This document shows, piece after piece, positions 1-12,507 of a stretch of 64,000 bases of DNA (within the stretch, counting starts at the first letter, position 1; every line of letters begins with the position of its first letter). The position numbers and the translations under genes were made by a program. Under the pieces are notes generated by a model. That model was given only the letters and a program-made list of their open reading frames with translations, was not told the origin of the DNA and ran no database searches. The DNA lies in contig NC_069132.1 in assembly GCF_026914265.1 (NCBI RefSeq), positions 36,202,932-36,266,931 of the forward strand, given 5' to 3'. The stretch comes from Mya arenaria (lineage: Eukaryota > Mollusca > Bivalvia > Myida > Myidae).

Positions 1-273
1 GAATATATTCGGTAAAACCGGAAGCAAGATTTCAAAGGAACATTCACTTGCTGTTATAAAAACATAATTTATATGGAGATATAAATTGATTTATATTGTG
101 CAGTTGTATATTTTGGGTTCTGTTTATGATCATCTCCATTGAACGATTATTAAAATAGCATGGCAAAAATGGGAACCATTACTTCAGTTACAATCTTCAT
201 ATAGCTCACAGACATACCATAACTGCAATGGTTTTTCGATTGTACTTTCAGGTCCAGCTTTGTTATACAGCTT
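1..273. other. No recognisable feature
   Basis: AT-rich sequence. I see no ORF, repeat or RNA gene that I can support. It ends where homology to the repeat at 9456 begins. Confidence 0.5.
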
Positions 274-540
274 TCTTGCGGATCTCTTCCTTGCTCGGTT
301 CGTTTTTATTCCCTGTCGGCAGTGAACTTACAGTGATAATGCAATGGCAATTATTATGACAATCTTTCGGAGCTGTAACAGCTAGTTTGAAATTTTATTG
401 TGTTTATAAATGTTACATCATCATAGCATGAAAAACTTTCAAAAGATTCAAGAATTGCTTTAGATGGCAGGATAACTTGATAACTTAACATGTATTTTGA
501 TATATACAATTCACTGATTGTAATGGCCTTGTTGTTTTTT

Positions 541-570
541 ATAGAACAGAACAGAACAGAACATTTATTG
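541..570 (-). mobile_element. Non-LTR retrotransposon 3' tail (short repeat tail)
   Basis: Three tandem ACAGA-type units are followed by acatttattg. On the minus strand this reads AATAAA followed by repeated TTCTG, a simple-repeat 3' tail typical of poly(A)-less non-LTR elements. The same tail occurs near 9728-9752 in the other direct-repeat copy, and a shorter one near 38180-38200. Confidence 0.5.
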
Positions 571-1310
571 TTAACTGGAACATATACAGTTCATCGTCAT
601 TACATAACACACGGCATGGCAATAATTGATAAATGCGAGAGTGCATATACATATATACATATATAAATTATCAATGATTTCAAAATGTTAAAAGCAATAG
701 TTAAGCATAATTATTCAAAGCATTATATCGTAGCTTAAAAGCATGTTTGCAATAAAAAGCTAGTTTTCGTTGACATGTAGTATTTTCCGAGTTTAATGAT
801 TGAATAAATTTAAACATGCTTGGTCTTGCATAGTAAAATTTATTGTTTTTATATTAAGCTGTACTACAAGAATAAAATGTAAATACTTTGCGAATCTTTT
901 ATTTATTCTTGAGGGGGTATGTGGTCATATGAACTATCATTCGGAGATTTGTTTTATAACAAGCCAAGCTGGTGAGACATTTAAGCGACTACAATTAATA
1001 AAGATTACCTTCTATTCAAACCTTATAAAAATGATAATTGATGAGTTTAGTTTAATTTCGGTTTTCACTCGAGCTTGGAGTATGATAATTATTAATGTTC
1101 CCAGGTGTAAGTAATTATGATTGATTGAAGTCGATTCGTGTCCGCTTTTACAAAAAGGTGCGAATACAAATTCTTTATTGTTGTTTACTGACATAATCGT
1201 AACCAAGAATTAATTATAAGGAATGAAAACAAAACCTTCAAATTCAACATTTAATCAAACGAAAACAACATTCTTTATCCTTCAAATCATTCATTTCGTG
1301 AAGATGTTTC

Positions 1311-1867
1311 TTGACAGCTTTTGACACTGTCTGGCAGGATGTGTTTGGTGTGAAACTTTCCAACTCCAATAAAAACGGCAAATGTTTAACTTGTTTTAGA
1401 AATATGCACAACACTATTAAATCCTATGTTACAGTTAACTCAAATTGTCATATTATAAGTAATATAGGTGTCAGACAGGGGGGTAATCTGTCTCCACGTT
1501 TCTGGACGATTTGCACGCGTATTTTACAAGTAACACTATAGACAGCAGTGTACAATTACCATATCCGGACCATATTCAAAATTTCATAAACATTATCCAT
1601 CCTTCTATGTGCTGATGATACAATTAAAGTCTGAGGCACCGACAGGTTTACAAAATGTTCTCGATGCATATGCACAATACTGTGATTCGTAAACAACTAG
1701 CAGTAAATATATCAAAGTCTTAAATACTAGTATTATGGAAAGGAATGCCGGTTACATTTAATTTCTCTTTTCAGACAAGCCAAATCGAGGTTACTAGAGC
1801 AATATACAGTTTCTTACGGAACACTTATCGCCTTTTCCTTACAAATTGAAATATTTAATAAAAATGT
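1311..1867 (+). pseudogene. Degenerate LINE reverse-transcriptase fragment
   Basis: Broken plus-strand reading frames keep RT landmarks in order: AFDTVWQDVF (a degraded AFD motif), IGVRQGGNLSP, then a frame-shifted ADDT motif near 1612-1625 followed by PTGLQNVLDAYAQYCD, and finally a piece resembling the RT C-terminal region (LQIEIFNKNV). Several frameshifts and stops rule out function. The frame is cut at 1867 by the foldback element starting at 1868. The continuation after that insertion survives at 13449-14089 in the second copy. Confidence 0.75.
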
Positions 1868-3440
1868 CAGAGGCGGTAATCACGTACTACATTGTTTTGA
1901 TACCAGGCACTAAGAATGTCAGCAGCCAGTCAGACGGTATGTAATTTTGTCACTTTTCTCTCCATTTTTTAAAATTAAATTTCCTAACATTGACCATGTT
2001 TCAGCGCCCAATTTTTCCTATAATTTGGTACCTTCATTATGCCGAACAGTTCTGTAGTTTACTCGGAATGTGTGTCACAAGTTTTGAATCGAGGTGAAAT
2101 GTGGGTTGTAATGATTGAACCAAGCAGGAACTGTCCATTTTATTTTAATTTTGTTATTAATATACGCAATTTCGTTTACATAACTATTCAAAAACATGGT
2201 TTGTACACCTAATGATATCCCCTTAGTTATGTTTCCATGGCAATCTACGTCCTTGAAGAAATGATGCTTTAATCATTTTGTAAAACAAGCATCAACGAAA
2301 TATTATCCGAAACAAGCACTTCACAATTGTATATTTTCTATATGTGGGTTTTTTTTCTCAGACTGATAAACAAGCCCTCCAACAGCCACATACGTCCAAA
2401 GACAAAGTCTACGATGTAGTTAATAGAACCTTTGACGTTAGTCCACTTCGTGAAAAGTTATGCAGAGTATGCAAAGATGCATTTCTCTCTTTTTCTAGAA
2501 TCATACGTACACATTTTGGTTATTTAAAATTGTTTAAGTTACCAGGAAGAACCATGCACATTGTCTCAACAAACCAAAAGGCAACGCTGAATGGCACTAT
2601 ATGCGTTAGATAGGAGGAGGTCTGTCAAAATGATTCTAAGATTCTGACTTTAAAACTGATGGACTTGAAATAATACATTGTATTTATATAAAATCCAACA
2701 TTTTTCTCATGTTTAGTCTTAAACGAAACAAGAGCATATATGTTGCTTTACATTTTTTGCGTCTTACATTGTATTCGATGGTCGTATTTTTTCATGTTCA
2801 TCTGTTTTCCATTTAAACGTATGACATTGTATTACATTAACGGTACATTTATTCACATTACGCTTTCAATATTTCTTACTTTTAAAGTCTTAGTTTCTGG
2901 AGGTGGCTGAGAAACAAATTATATCGAACATATATGTATCCCCAGCTTTGTCAAAACAAACATACTGAAAGAGATCATTGAAACCATGAGATTATTAGCT
3001 ATAAACTGCAGTTGCGGTGCCGAACAAGACAATAATGTATAATAGGACATAAACAGTATAACTAACATTAATACAAAAGAAACATTACAAGTAATCACAT
3101 ATGGTTGGAAAATGGTTATTTTTACTACTGATTTCCGTAAACAAAATTATAAAAAAGTATATTAAATTTCAAGTAATTCTAAATATTTGACTAAGCAATT
3201 TGTAACAGGGTCTAAACGCGCATACTTGGTATTACATTTTAACTATGTCTTTTATCATGATGAAAGTGTCTCATTTAAAGGCCTAGCCTTTGTCAGATGT
3301 ATAAAGTAAATAAACAACAAAATAATATATAAATAACAATTCATTTAATCACTGTTTGCCGCACTTTCGGAGCTTTCTATGATAGGACAGGCTTAACGGA
3401 AGCCTTTACCACAGCTACATTTGTACTTCTTCTCCGCACA
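1868..3440. mobile_element. Foldback (long-TIR) DNA transposon, left part
   Basis: This begins CAGAGGCGGTAATCACG after the pentamer AATGT, exactly as the complete copy does at 10956. It carries the long left TIR and an ORF at 2344-2613 containing SQTDKQALQQPHTSKDK and CRVCKDAF. The corresponding ORF at 11368-11721 is nearly identical. I do not recognise the ORF product. The right TIR is missing here, so this copy is truncated or rearranged near the end of the direct repeat. Confidence 0.65.
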
Positions 3441-5436
3441 AAAAGTGCAAACACCAACAAGAAAGAGTTTATTTATGCGTTCTACAAAAACATGGTTACA
3501 GTTTTTTAGGCTGCGGCCTCGCTGCACTCGCCCCATTTTCGGTAGATCACCAAAATGAACTTTAACATATACGTTAAGACTGGATGTGTGGTAGTTTGCT
3601 AACATGTAAAAGTTGAGGGAGAGAAAAGAGAAAATGAACCAAAACTAATATTGCAAACGAGCGGTTTTTGTCGCGAAAGATTGCTAAACAGTGTGTTCCA
3701 GTTGAAATAAATAACAAAAGTACATATCTCCAAAAGTACAAATCTCCAGACAACATTCAAGCAAACCAGAAATATCCAGACAACTTAAGCAATGTTTATA
3801 TTAAAAACTACAGAAACAAGCTCAGTAGCCAAAAGTTTAAACATAAACCCCGTTTAACGGCACAGGGTAAACGCCAAAGACATAGAACACAAAAAACACC
3901 ACAAACTAGAAACATAAAACAACAGCACATAATTCCACAAAACACGGGGCATATATACTTTATAAAAAACTAGGTGCGTTTATCAAGGATTGTTAGGTAC
4001 CGCATTGGAACTGTCAGTAAAATTTAAGTAATGTACTGGGGGTTTAAACCCGTTTGCGTGCACAACCTTACTCTTATCAAAACACAAATCTCCAAAAAAC
4101 ATTAAAGCATAATCTATATTAAAGCCGGACAACATTAAAGCGCACGAATGTCCAGGCAACATTAGAGCAAAAGAACCCAGACAACATTAGAGGCACATTA
4201 GGTATTTATGGACCCTGAGCCATTAAATCTTATAACATTACGATGCTTATTTTATATGTATAAATATTTTATACGTAGTTATAAGAAATAATTAACATAC
4301 ACACGATAATACTATTAGTAATAATGACATTGGAAAACATGATAAAAAAGGGGCAAAAACATTATAATAAATTAGTGTCTGCAACCTCTAAAGTAATTAG
4401 ACAAATTAGGTTGTTTTTGTGTCCCTGGGTTACAATGAACAAAAGACACAAATAAAGCTATTTGTTTTCAGATGGATCTTAGTCTAGGAACAAAGACTCA
4501 AGTCGTTTTATCTTCATATACGCATGAATTCATGGTGAAAACCACCGTTGTTAACAGCCAATTAGCTTCGAGTTATGTAATTAAATATAAAAAAGCTTCT
4601 TTTATTAAATTTCAAAACTTAATAGCATGCACTTTTATGTTCACCGATTTCAGGCAATTTGGTTGAAAGTCAGAGCTAAGCCAGTTTTTATCATATATTT
4701 TAGGATAATGCAACACTAGAACAAATCAGACCAATTCAGGGACATACGGAAAATGTCCAGTTTGTTGGATTCCGACACACAAATGAGCGCGCTATATTAA
4801 CCAAAATGTTAAATAGTGAAGCCTGGTAATGCATGTGTCATTTAAAAGGATATCGCTTTTTGATAACAAGTTAATAAGTTAAATAAATGACCAGAGACAA
4901 CAATATACGTGAATATAATGTAGTTTGTATTTTTGCTAGTTATTTGAATTAAAAACGCCGTGAAATTACATTACTTATTATTTTCGTATTTCAAAGACCA
5001 ACAAGCTTGTTTGTTATATCACTTTCTGTCTAAACACTTTTTCTTCTTCTTCTGTACATCAAGCCCTTTCAAATAATAACAGACATATATTTTTATAACA
5101 CTATCACTGTTAACTATCATAACAGTTTGGCCTCCTCCTTGTTCAAACTCAAACCAGAACACTTATACAATCAAGTCGTATGCGGTGAACAACGGGCAAC
5201 GTGACTTTTGTGGTTTGGGACCACAATGAATAGATGAGCTTCACTTTCTTTTGAAATTTACCACTTAAAGTTATTTAAACGCATAAAAACTTAACAACTG
5301 CTTAACGTGCAAAATGCTAATGATTACGATGTAAAGAAAAAGCATACATCATTAGTAATACGTCTTAAATAACATTCCATATATTTTTTTTCTTTTCACA
5401 CATGTCTGTACAGATAATTATGTCAATACTTTCTCA
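3441..5436. other. No gene seen; degenerate short repeat
   Basis: From about 3740 to 4190 a diverged motif around CCAGACAACATTAAAGCA recurs several times with variable spacing. At 3808-3893 there is an ~85 bp interspersed repeat also found at 46013-46095. The rest is AT-rich with no convincing coding signal. It may include the 3' UTR of the adjacent minus-strand LINE. Confidence 0.45.
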
Positions 5437-8378
5437 TTAGTTTTTCAACATCAGTACATTAAATTTCTCACTCTTGACATAAAAAATATTACATGTTCGT
5501 TTATTGAGCCGTGACAAACCAAGGTTGGAAAGGCGAGACCAGTAGGTACATATAGATTTCCACTGTCGGACTTCTAATGGCAACCACCCCATTTCCCCTA
5601 TAACTGCAGCATTGGTAGTATATTTACCCACACCAAGGAAAAACCGCATGGCTCTGTTAAATACAGCATTTATACAGGAAAAGGACTTATTACCATATAT
5701 AGCTATCCCATAATTAATAACAGGCCACACAACAGAATCAAAAAGCTTAGTGAAGACATCAAAGGGACCCCCCCCCCCCCAATTAACTTGCACTTGGCAA
5801 TAACCAGGCCCAATGCCCGGCTTGCACTCTGAGCTACTGCCTTGGCGGTAATATTCCAGTCTAAGAACACATGCAGAACTAAACCAGGATATGTGTATCT
5901 CTCAACAACACCAATAGTATTTTGACCACATTTGAAAATTGTACTTGTTCTTTCATGAGCCTTTGGTCTAAAATGAACAACACTGCTTTTACTACAGTTA
6001 ATCTCCATGTCATTCATACAACACCAGTCATATAAGGCACTTAATAAAAACTGCAAATCAGCTGAATTTTCAGTTAACAAAACAATATCATCTGCGTATA
6101 ACATAATACATATACGTTCGTTGTCGATTGTTACACCTTTACCAAATGATTTCAAATATACAGCAAGATCATTGATGTTCATGTTAAACAACAGTGGAGA
6201 CAAAATACAACCTTGACGAAGACCGCAGTGTGTCTCAAACCAATCAGTTTTATAACCGTTAATTCTTACACAAGATAGAACAGATGAATAAATTGACTTA
6301 ATAGCTATCAACATTTTACCTGACACGCCACAGTCGCTAAGCCGAGCCCAAAGTTTATCTCTGTTAATAAAATCGTACGCTTTACGAAAGTCAATAAAGG
6401 AGCAGAATGTACTTAATTTCTTTTTTCTCCTAGTATCAATGAGAGAGGTTAAAGATAAAATATGGTCAGTGGTGCTCCTATGTTTCCGAAAGCCGTTTTG
6501 TTCATCAACAAGCAGATTATTCGACTCCACCCAACCACTGAGGCGTGCATTTAAAATATTACAATACAGCTTGTATATGACGGAAGCAAGTGCAATGCCT
6601 CTGTAAGACATAGGATCTCTAGGATCAGTGGCTGAAGACTTTGGGATTGGGTTTATAATCGATTTACTCCAAATAGACGGAACAATTCCCTTATTATAAC
6701 AGATATTAAATAAAACATGTAAAAACATAACCGAAGTGTCATTTTTAATAATTTCTGCCGGGAGTTGATCTATACCACAAGATTTACCGGATTTCGCATT
6801 ATCAACTGCTTTCTTACCCTCCATTACACTTATACGATTGTTGAAAAAGGATATATGTTCATTGTTATTAATGTTATTGTTAACAACCGTTGGGGTATCA
6901 GTAAACCTCGAGTTATTAAACAAAGAGCTATAATCTGACTTCCATTTATCTAATACATCTGTCAAATGATTGGAAATGTTGCCATTATCCAACACCACTT
7001 CCATTGGAATCTGCTTATGCTTCGAGTGGCCGACACCCACTTTACCAATAGATTTCCAGAAACGACTTTGGTCTACATTGCAGTCATTTAAAAGTTCTTG
7101 TTGCATTGAAAACCAATATATACGTTTCGACCGCTGAACTTCTCTATCAAATATTTTACGACTCTGAACATAAACAGATTTCAATCGAAGTTTACCATTT
7201 CTGTCTGGACAGGCTAACCAACACTTCTCATTATCACATACATTGTACCATAACTCAGATAGCCGCTCATTCCACCACGGTTTACCATTACGGAACCTCT
7301 TCATGTTCCTGCGTGAACTAAAATGTACAGATCTATATGGAATGTGACTATACATATTCTGTTTAACTAACATACACCAATCTTGGTAAACAATGTCAAT
7401 ATCATTCTGGGTTTGCAAACCCTGTTCTAATTTATCGATAGCATAATTTATATTTGACAAAGTATTGGTATCAGACATAAAAGAACTATCAATGTTACAA
7501 AGATCAAATTTATCAAAAGAAAAGGTACCATCATTTCCATGTGTTTCATGTATAATAAAATTATGTTCAACGTCAATGTTCCAAGACAAAACAGAATGAT
7601 CAGGCACCGAAGTAGGCACAAAACTATGTGAAAGTGCAGCTGTATTAATAACATCACATGTTCTATAGACATTAAACTTTGTAAATCTGTGTAAACTTTC
7701 ATGACTAACTATACAATAATCTACTACAGCAGATCCTTTCATAGAGACAGAGGTAAAATCATTAATTTCAAAAATTCTACCATTTAACATGCACATATTT
7801 GTGTTGATTAGAAATTCAATTAAAAGTTCGCCATAAAAATTTGTCTTAAAATCAACAACGTCCCTTTCCTGGACTTGATCAACTCCAGAAATGTAATCGT
7901 CCAAATTTCCACATCTACTATTAAAGTCTCCACACACAAAAAGGAGACCATCATTTTGATATGAATAAATATCTGTTAACAAATTATCAAAGAAACTGTT
8001 AACATCAAAATACCTTGATGAATTTTCAGGAGGTAAATAGAACACACAGGGTAAAATGATATAGTATTTATCAACCAATTTTAGCCAGAGTATGCCTTCA
8101 ATGTTATTATTTAAAACATTTATATGGAAGCTATTAGATAAATCATTTTTGACAAAAAAGCCAACTCCTCCGGAACTCGTCCTAGCATTGCGATGGATGT
8201 CTCTTCGATTGTGACCAAACCACTGGTAACCATCAAGGTGAATTGTGTCGTCTTCTAAAAGATGAGTCTCAGCAGTGGCTAAAATGTCAAAGTCAAGGTA
8301 TTGAGCACATGATGATCTTAAAATAGAGTTATCAGTATTACTATTTACACTCCACCCCCTAATGTTCCAAAACCCCAC
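5437..8378 (-). pseudogene. LINE ORF2: AP-endonuclease and reverse transcriptase, frameshifted
   Basis: ORF2 of a non-LTR retrotransposon. The N-terminal endonuclease domain keeps its landmarks: FWNIRGW near the start, E37 in AETHLL, GDFN at 150-153, DYCIVSH, and D260-H261 in VPDHS. The RT domain follows with GIDQLPAEIIK, D663 in FIDFRKAYD, GLRQGCILSPLLFN and YADD at 761-764. After about residue 870 the frame is broken at a run of 13 C at 5768-5780. The expected C-terminal part continues in another frame at 5793-5437. The first in-frame start-like codon is GTG (8376-8378), not ATG. Endonuclease plus RT without an RNase H domain suggests a jockey/CR1/L2-type clade, not resolved further. The break may be real slippage or a homopolymer sequencing error. 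Confidence 0.9.
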
Positions 8379-8403
8379 TGATAACTAACGCCTGTTAAAA
8401 GAT

Positions 8404-9507
8404 CTACCCCCCCCCCCCTGTAATTATCTCCACGACCACGCCCCCAAAACGACTGCCACTTCCTCTGGAACGATCACCGGAACCACTATGCCCAGAATCC
8501 TGCGAACGCTCTCTTCCATTGTGGCTCAAACCAGAACTCCCATCCCTGCTGCCGTAGGAGCCACCATCGCTACGCCCACCTCTGTCCTGTGAGGAACTCT
8601 GCCGGGTACTGCCTGATTGACTGAATGGACGGTTACTCTCACAAACAACTCGTGACCCTTTGATGCACAAATTATTGTCTTTCATAGCATTTATCACTGT
8701 TCGAAAGTTGCTCATCATTTTCCTTTCTGCTAGTGGTTGATCATTAGCCAGATAGACATCCCGATACATAACACTGTCTTTCAGGATTTTCTTGTCCTTC
8801 ATAACCTGACTTTTCTCCTCCGTATTCTTGAAAGATGCTATAACCACTCCTGGTTTAGTAACATGTGGGGATTTCTTACGTTCTGCCTTAGCCACTGATA
8901 CACCCCGAATTTTTAGGCCATCACGAATTAAATTGTTAACTTTTGTAACAGTGCTTTCACTGCCATTTTCAGAAAGTTTCTAATCACCACATTCAATGCC
9001 ACATCGGACTGGCTATTCCCACTCACACGCACTTCAGACAGAGATTCTACCTTTGCATGCAGTTCATTCATATCTGCATCAATATCTGCTCATAAAGTTT
9101 CTCTGAAATCAACCAGCTGTTCATCAACTGAATTTCTTATACGGTTTAACTCAACACTGACACGTTTGTCTAACAGCTGGGCTACTTTATTAGCTACACG
9201 TTGCTCAAGGGAGGCTTCGAACTTGTCCATTCGGTCAGAGAATGCTTTAAACATAAACTGCAGGTCCCCAGAAAGTTTTGATATTTGTTCAGTTATACTG
9301 GGATTAGAGTCTGCATGAACTTCGGCCTCAATAACAATATGATCAGTACCATTCCCCTTGTTCAGACGGTACATCTTGCGCCGATCATTTACAACTTTTG
9401 GCTTTTTCATAGACTCGCTTTCGAATGCAGTAGGATCAGACAGATGACGTTTACGTCTTGCGGATCTCTTCCTTACTCGTTTCGTGTGTTTTTTCCCTGT
9501 CGGCAGT
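8404..9507 (-). pseudogene. LINE ORF1 (coiled coil, nucleic-acid-binding type), broken
   Basis: This lies upstream of ORF2 on the same strand. From 5' to 3' there is a basic stretch (RVRKRSARRKR), a Gln/Leu/Val-rich coiled-coil segment around 9090-9300, then the segment VTKPGVVIASFKN..., resembling the region N-terminal to ORF2 in jockey-like ORF1 proteins. It ends in a Ser/Gly/Arg-rich tail. The frame is interrupted by a TGA near 9090, a 1-nt shift near 8975 and a C-run near 8409. ORF1 proteins chaperone element RNA. This copy cannot encode an intact one. The true start is unclear. Confidence 0.75.
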
Positions 9508-12507
9508 GAACTTACAGTGATAATGCAATGGCAATTATTATGACAATCTTTCGGAGCTGTTACAGCTAGTTTGAAATTATATTTTGTTTATACATGTTAC
9601 ATCATCATAGCATGAAAAGTTTTCAAAAGGTTCAAGAATTGCTTTAGATGGCAGGATAACTTGATAACTTAACATGTATTTAAATATATACAATTCACTG
9701 ATTGTAATGGCCTTGTTGTTTTTTATAAAAGAGAACAGAACAGAACATTTATTGTTAACTTGAACATATACAGTTCATCGTTATTACAATAACATAACAC
9801 ATGGCATGGCAATAATTGATAAATGCGAGAGTGCATATACATATATACATATATAAATTATCAATGATTTCAACATGTTAAAAGCAATAGTTAAGCATAA
9901 TTATTCAAAGCATTATATCGTAGCTTAAAAGCATGTTTGCAATAAAAAGCTAGTTTTCGTAGACATGCAGTATTTTCCGAGTTTAATAATTGAATAAATT
10001 TAAACATGCTTGGTCTTGCATAGTAAAATGTATTGTTTCTATATTAAGCTGTACTACAAGAATAAAATGTAAATACTTTGCGAATCTTCATTTTATTTAT
10101 TCCTGAGGTGGTATATGGTCATATGAACTATCATTCGGAAATTTGTTTTATAACAAGCCAAGCTGGTGAGACATTTAAGCGACTACAATTAATAAAGATT
10201 ACCGTTCTATTCAAACCTTATAAAAATGATAATTGATTCGTGTCCGCTTTTACAAAAAGGTGCGAATACAAATTCTTTATTGTTGTTTTCTGACATAATC
10301 GTAACCAAGAATTAATTATAAGGAATGAAAACAAAACATTTAATCAAACGAAACAACATTCTTTATCCTTCAAATCATTCATTTTTCGTGAAGATGTTTC
10401 TTGACAGCTTTTGACACTGTCTGGCAGGATGTGCTTTGGTGTGAAACTTTCCAACTCCAATAAAAACGGCAAATGTTTAACTCTTTTTAGAAATATACAC
10501 AACACTATTAAATCCTATGTTACATTTAACTCAAATTGTCATATTATAAGTAATATAGGTGTCAGACAGGGGGGAAATCTATCTCCACGTTTCTGGATTT
10601 GCACGCTTATTTTACAAGTAACACTATAGACAGCAGTGTACAATTACCATATCCTGACCATATTCAAAAATTCATAAACATTATCCATCCTTCTATGTGC
10701 TGATGATACAATTAAATGTCTGAGGCACCGACAGGTTTACAAAATGCTCTCGATGCATATGCACAATACTGTGATTCGTGAAAACTAGCAGTAAATATAT
10801 CAAAGTCTTAAATACTAGTATTGGGGAAAGGAATGCCGGTTACATTTGATTTCTCTTTTCAGACAAGCCAAATCGAGGTTACTAGAGCAATATACAGTTT
10901 CTTACGGAACACTTATCGCCTTTTCCTTACAAATTGAAATATTTAATAAAAATGTCAGAGGCGGTAATCACGTGCTACATTGTTTTGATACCAGGCACTA
11001 AGAATGTCAGCAGCCAGACAGACGGTATGTAATTTTGTCACTTTTCTCTCCATTTTTTAAAATTAAATTTCCTAGTATTGACCATGTTTCAGCGCCCAAT
11101 TTTTCCTTTAATTTGGTACCTTCATTATGCCGAACAGTTCTGTAGTTTACTCGGAATGTGTGTCACAAGTTTTGAATCGAGGTGAAATGTGGGTGGTAAT
11201 GATTGAACCAAGCAGGAACTGTCCATTTTTTTTAAATTTTGTTATTAATATACGCAATTTCGTTTACAGAACTATTCAAAAACATGGTTTGTACACCTAA
11301 TGATATCCCCTTAGTTATGTTTCCATGGCAATCTACGTCCTTGAAGAAATGATGCTTTAATCATTTTGTGAAACAAGCATCAACGAAATATTATCCGAAA
11401 CAAGCACTTCACAATTGTATATTTTCTATATGTGGGGGGTTTTCTCAGACTGATAAACAAGCCCTCCAACAGCCACATACGTCCAAAGACAAAGTCTACG
11501 ATGTAGTTAATGGAACCTTTGACGTTAGTCCACTTCGTGAAAAGCTATGCAGAGTATGCAAAGATGCATTTCTCTCTTTTCCTAGAATCATACGTACACA
11601 TTTTGGTTATTTAAAATTGTTTAAGTTACCAGGAAGAACCATGCACATTGTCTCAACAAACCAAAAGGCAACGCTGAAGATAGATAGGAGGAGGTCTGTC
11701 AAAATGATTCTAAGATTCTGACTTTAAAACTGATGGACTTGAAATAATACATTGTATTTATATAAAATCCAACATTTTTCACATGTTTAGTCTTAAACGA
11801 AACAAGAGCATATATGTTGCTTTACATTTTTTGCGTCTTACATTGTATTTGATGGTCGTATTTTTTCATGTTCATCTGTTTTCCATTTAAACGTATGGCA
11901 TTGTATTACATTAACGGTACATTTATTCACATTAAGCTTTCAATATATCTTACTTTTAAAGTCTTAGTTTCTGGAGGTGGCTGAGAAACAAATAATTATA
12001 TCGAACATATATGTATCCCCGGCTTTGTCAAAACAAACATAATGAAAGAGATCATTGAAACCATGAGATTATTAGCTATAAACTGCAATTGCGGTGCCGA
12101 AAAGACAATAATGTATAACAGGACATAAACAGTATAACTAACATAAATACAAAAGAAACATTACAAGTAATCACATATGGTTGGAAAATGGTTATTTTTA
12201 CTACTGATTTCCGTAAACAAAATTATAAAAAAGTATATCAAATTTCAAGTAATTCTAATTATTTGACTAAGCAATTTGTAACAGGGTCTAAACGCGCATT
12301 CTTTTTAACTATGTCTTTTATCATGATGAAAGTGTCTCATTTAAAGGCCTAGCCTTTGTCAGATGTATAAAGTAAATAAACAACAAAATAATATGTAAAT
12401 AACAATTCATTTAATCACTGTTTGCCGCACTTTTGGAGCTTTCTATGATAGGACAGACCTTAACGGAAGCCTTTACCACAGCTTCATTTGTACTTCTTCT
12501 CCGTACA
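9456..12507. repeat. Right copy of ~3.1 kb direct repeat
   Basis: Homologous to 274-3440. Its left edge coincides with the N-terminal coding region of the minus-strand LINE ORF1, so either the repeat boundary falls inside that element or the open frame across the junction is fortuitous. The homology stops near 12507, after which the two copies differ completely. Confidence 0.85.
10411..10955 (+). pseudogene. Degenerate LINE RT fragment (second copy)
   Basis: This has the same landmarks as 1311-1867, including IGVRQGGNLSP and a shifted ADDT near 10685-10715. It stops at AATGT (10951-10955), the target site of the foldback element inserted at 10956. The remainder of the coding sequence resumes at 13449. 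Confidence 0.75.

Larger units (their letters stand above)
274..3440. repeat. Left copy of ~3.1 kb direct repeat
   Basis: This stretch matches 9456-12507 in the same orientation at high identity, judged by eye, with small indels. The largest is an extra ~90 bp here near 1035-1125. The copies are offset by about 9.18 kb. Each contains a LINE 3' tail, a plus-strand RT fragment and the left part of a foldback transposon. A tandem duplication whose second copy is truncated would give this layout. I found no LTR hallmarks such as TG/CA ends, primer-binding site or gag-pol. Confidence 0.85.

Noticed and set aside
3393-3605. Minus-strand ORF with CTFCAEKKYKCSCGKGF
   Set aside because: The Cys pattern does not make a complete C2H2 finger, and the ORF runs across a direct-repeat boundary. 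It is not supported as a gene.
274-12507. Interpretation of the 3.1 kb direct repeats as LTRs of one retrovirus-like element
   Set aside because: No TG/CA ends, primer-binding site, gag, protease or integrase was found. The interior is an opposite-strand non-LTR element.
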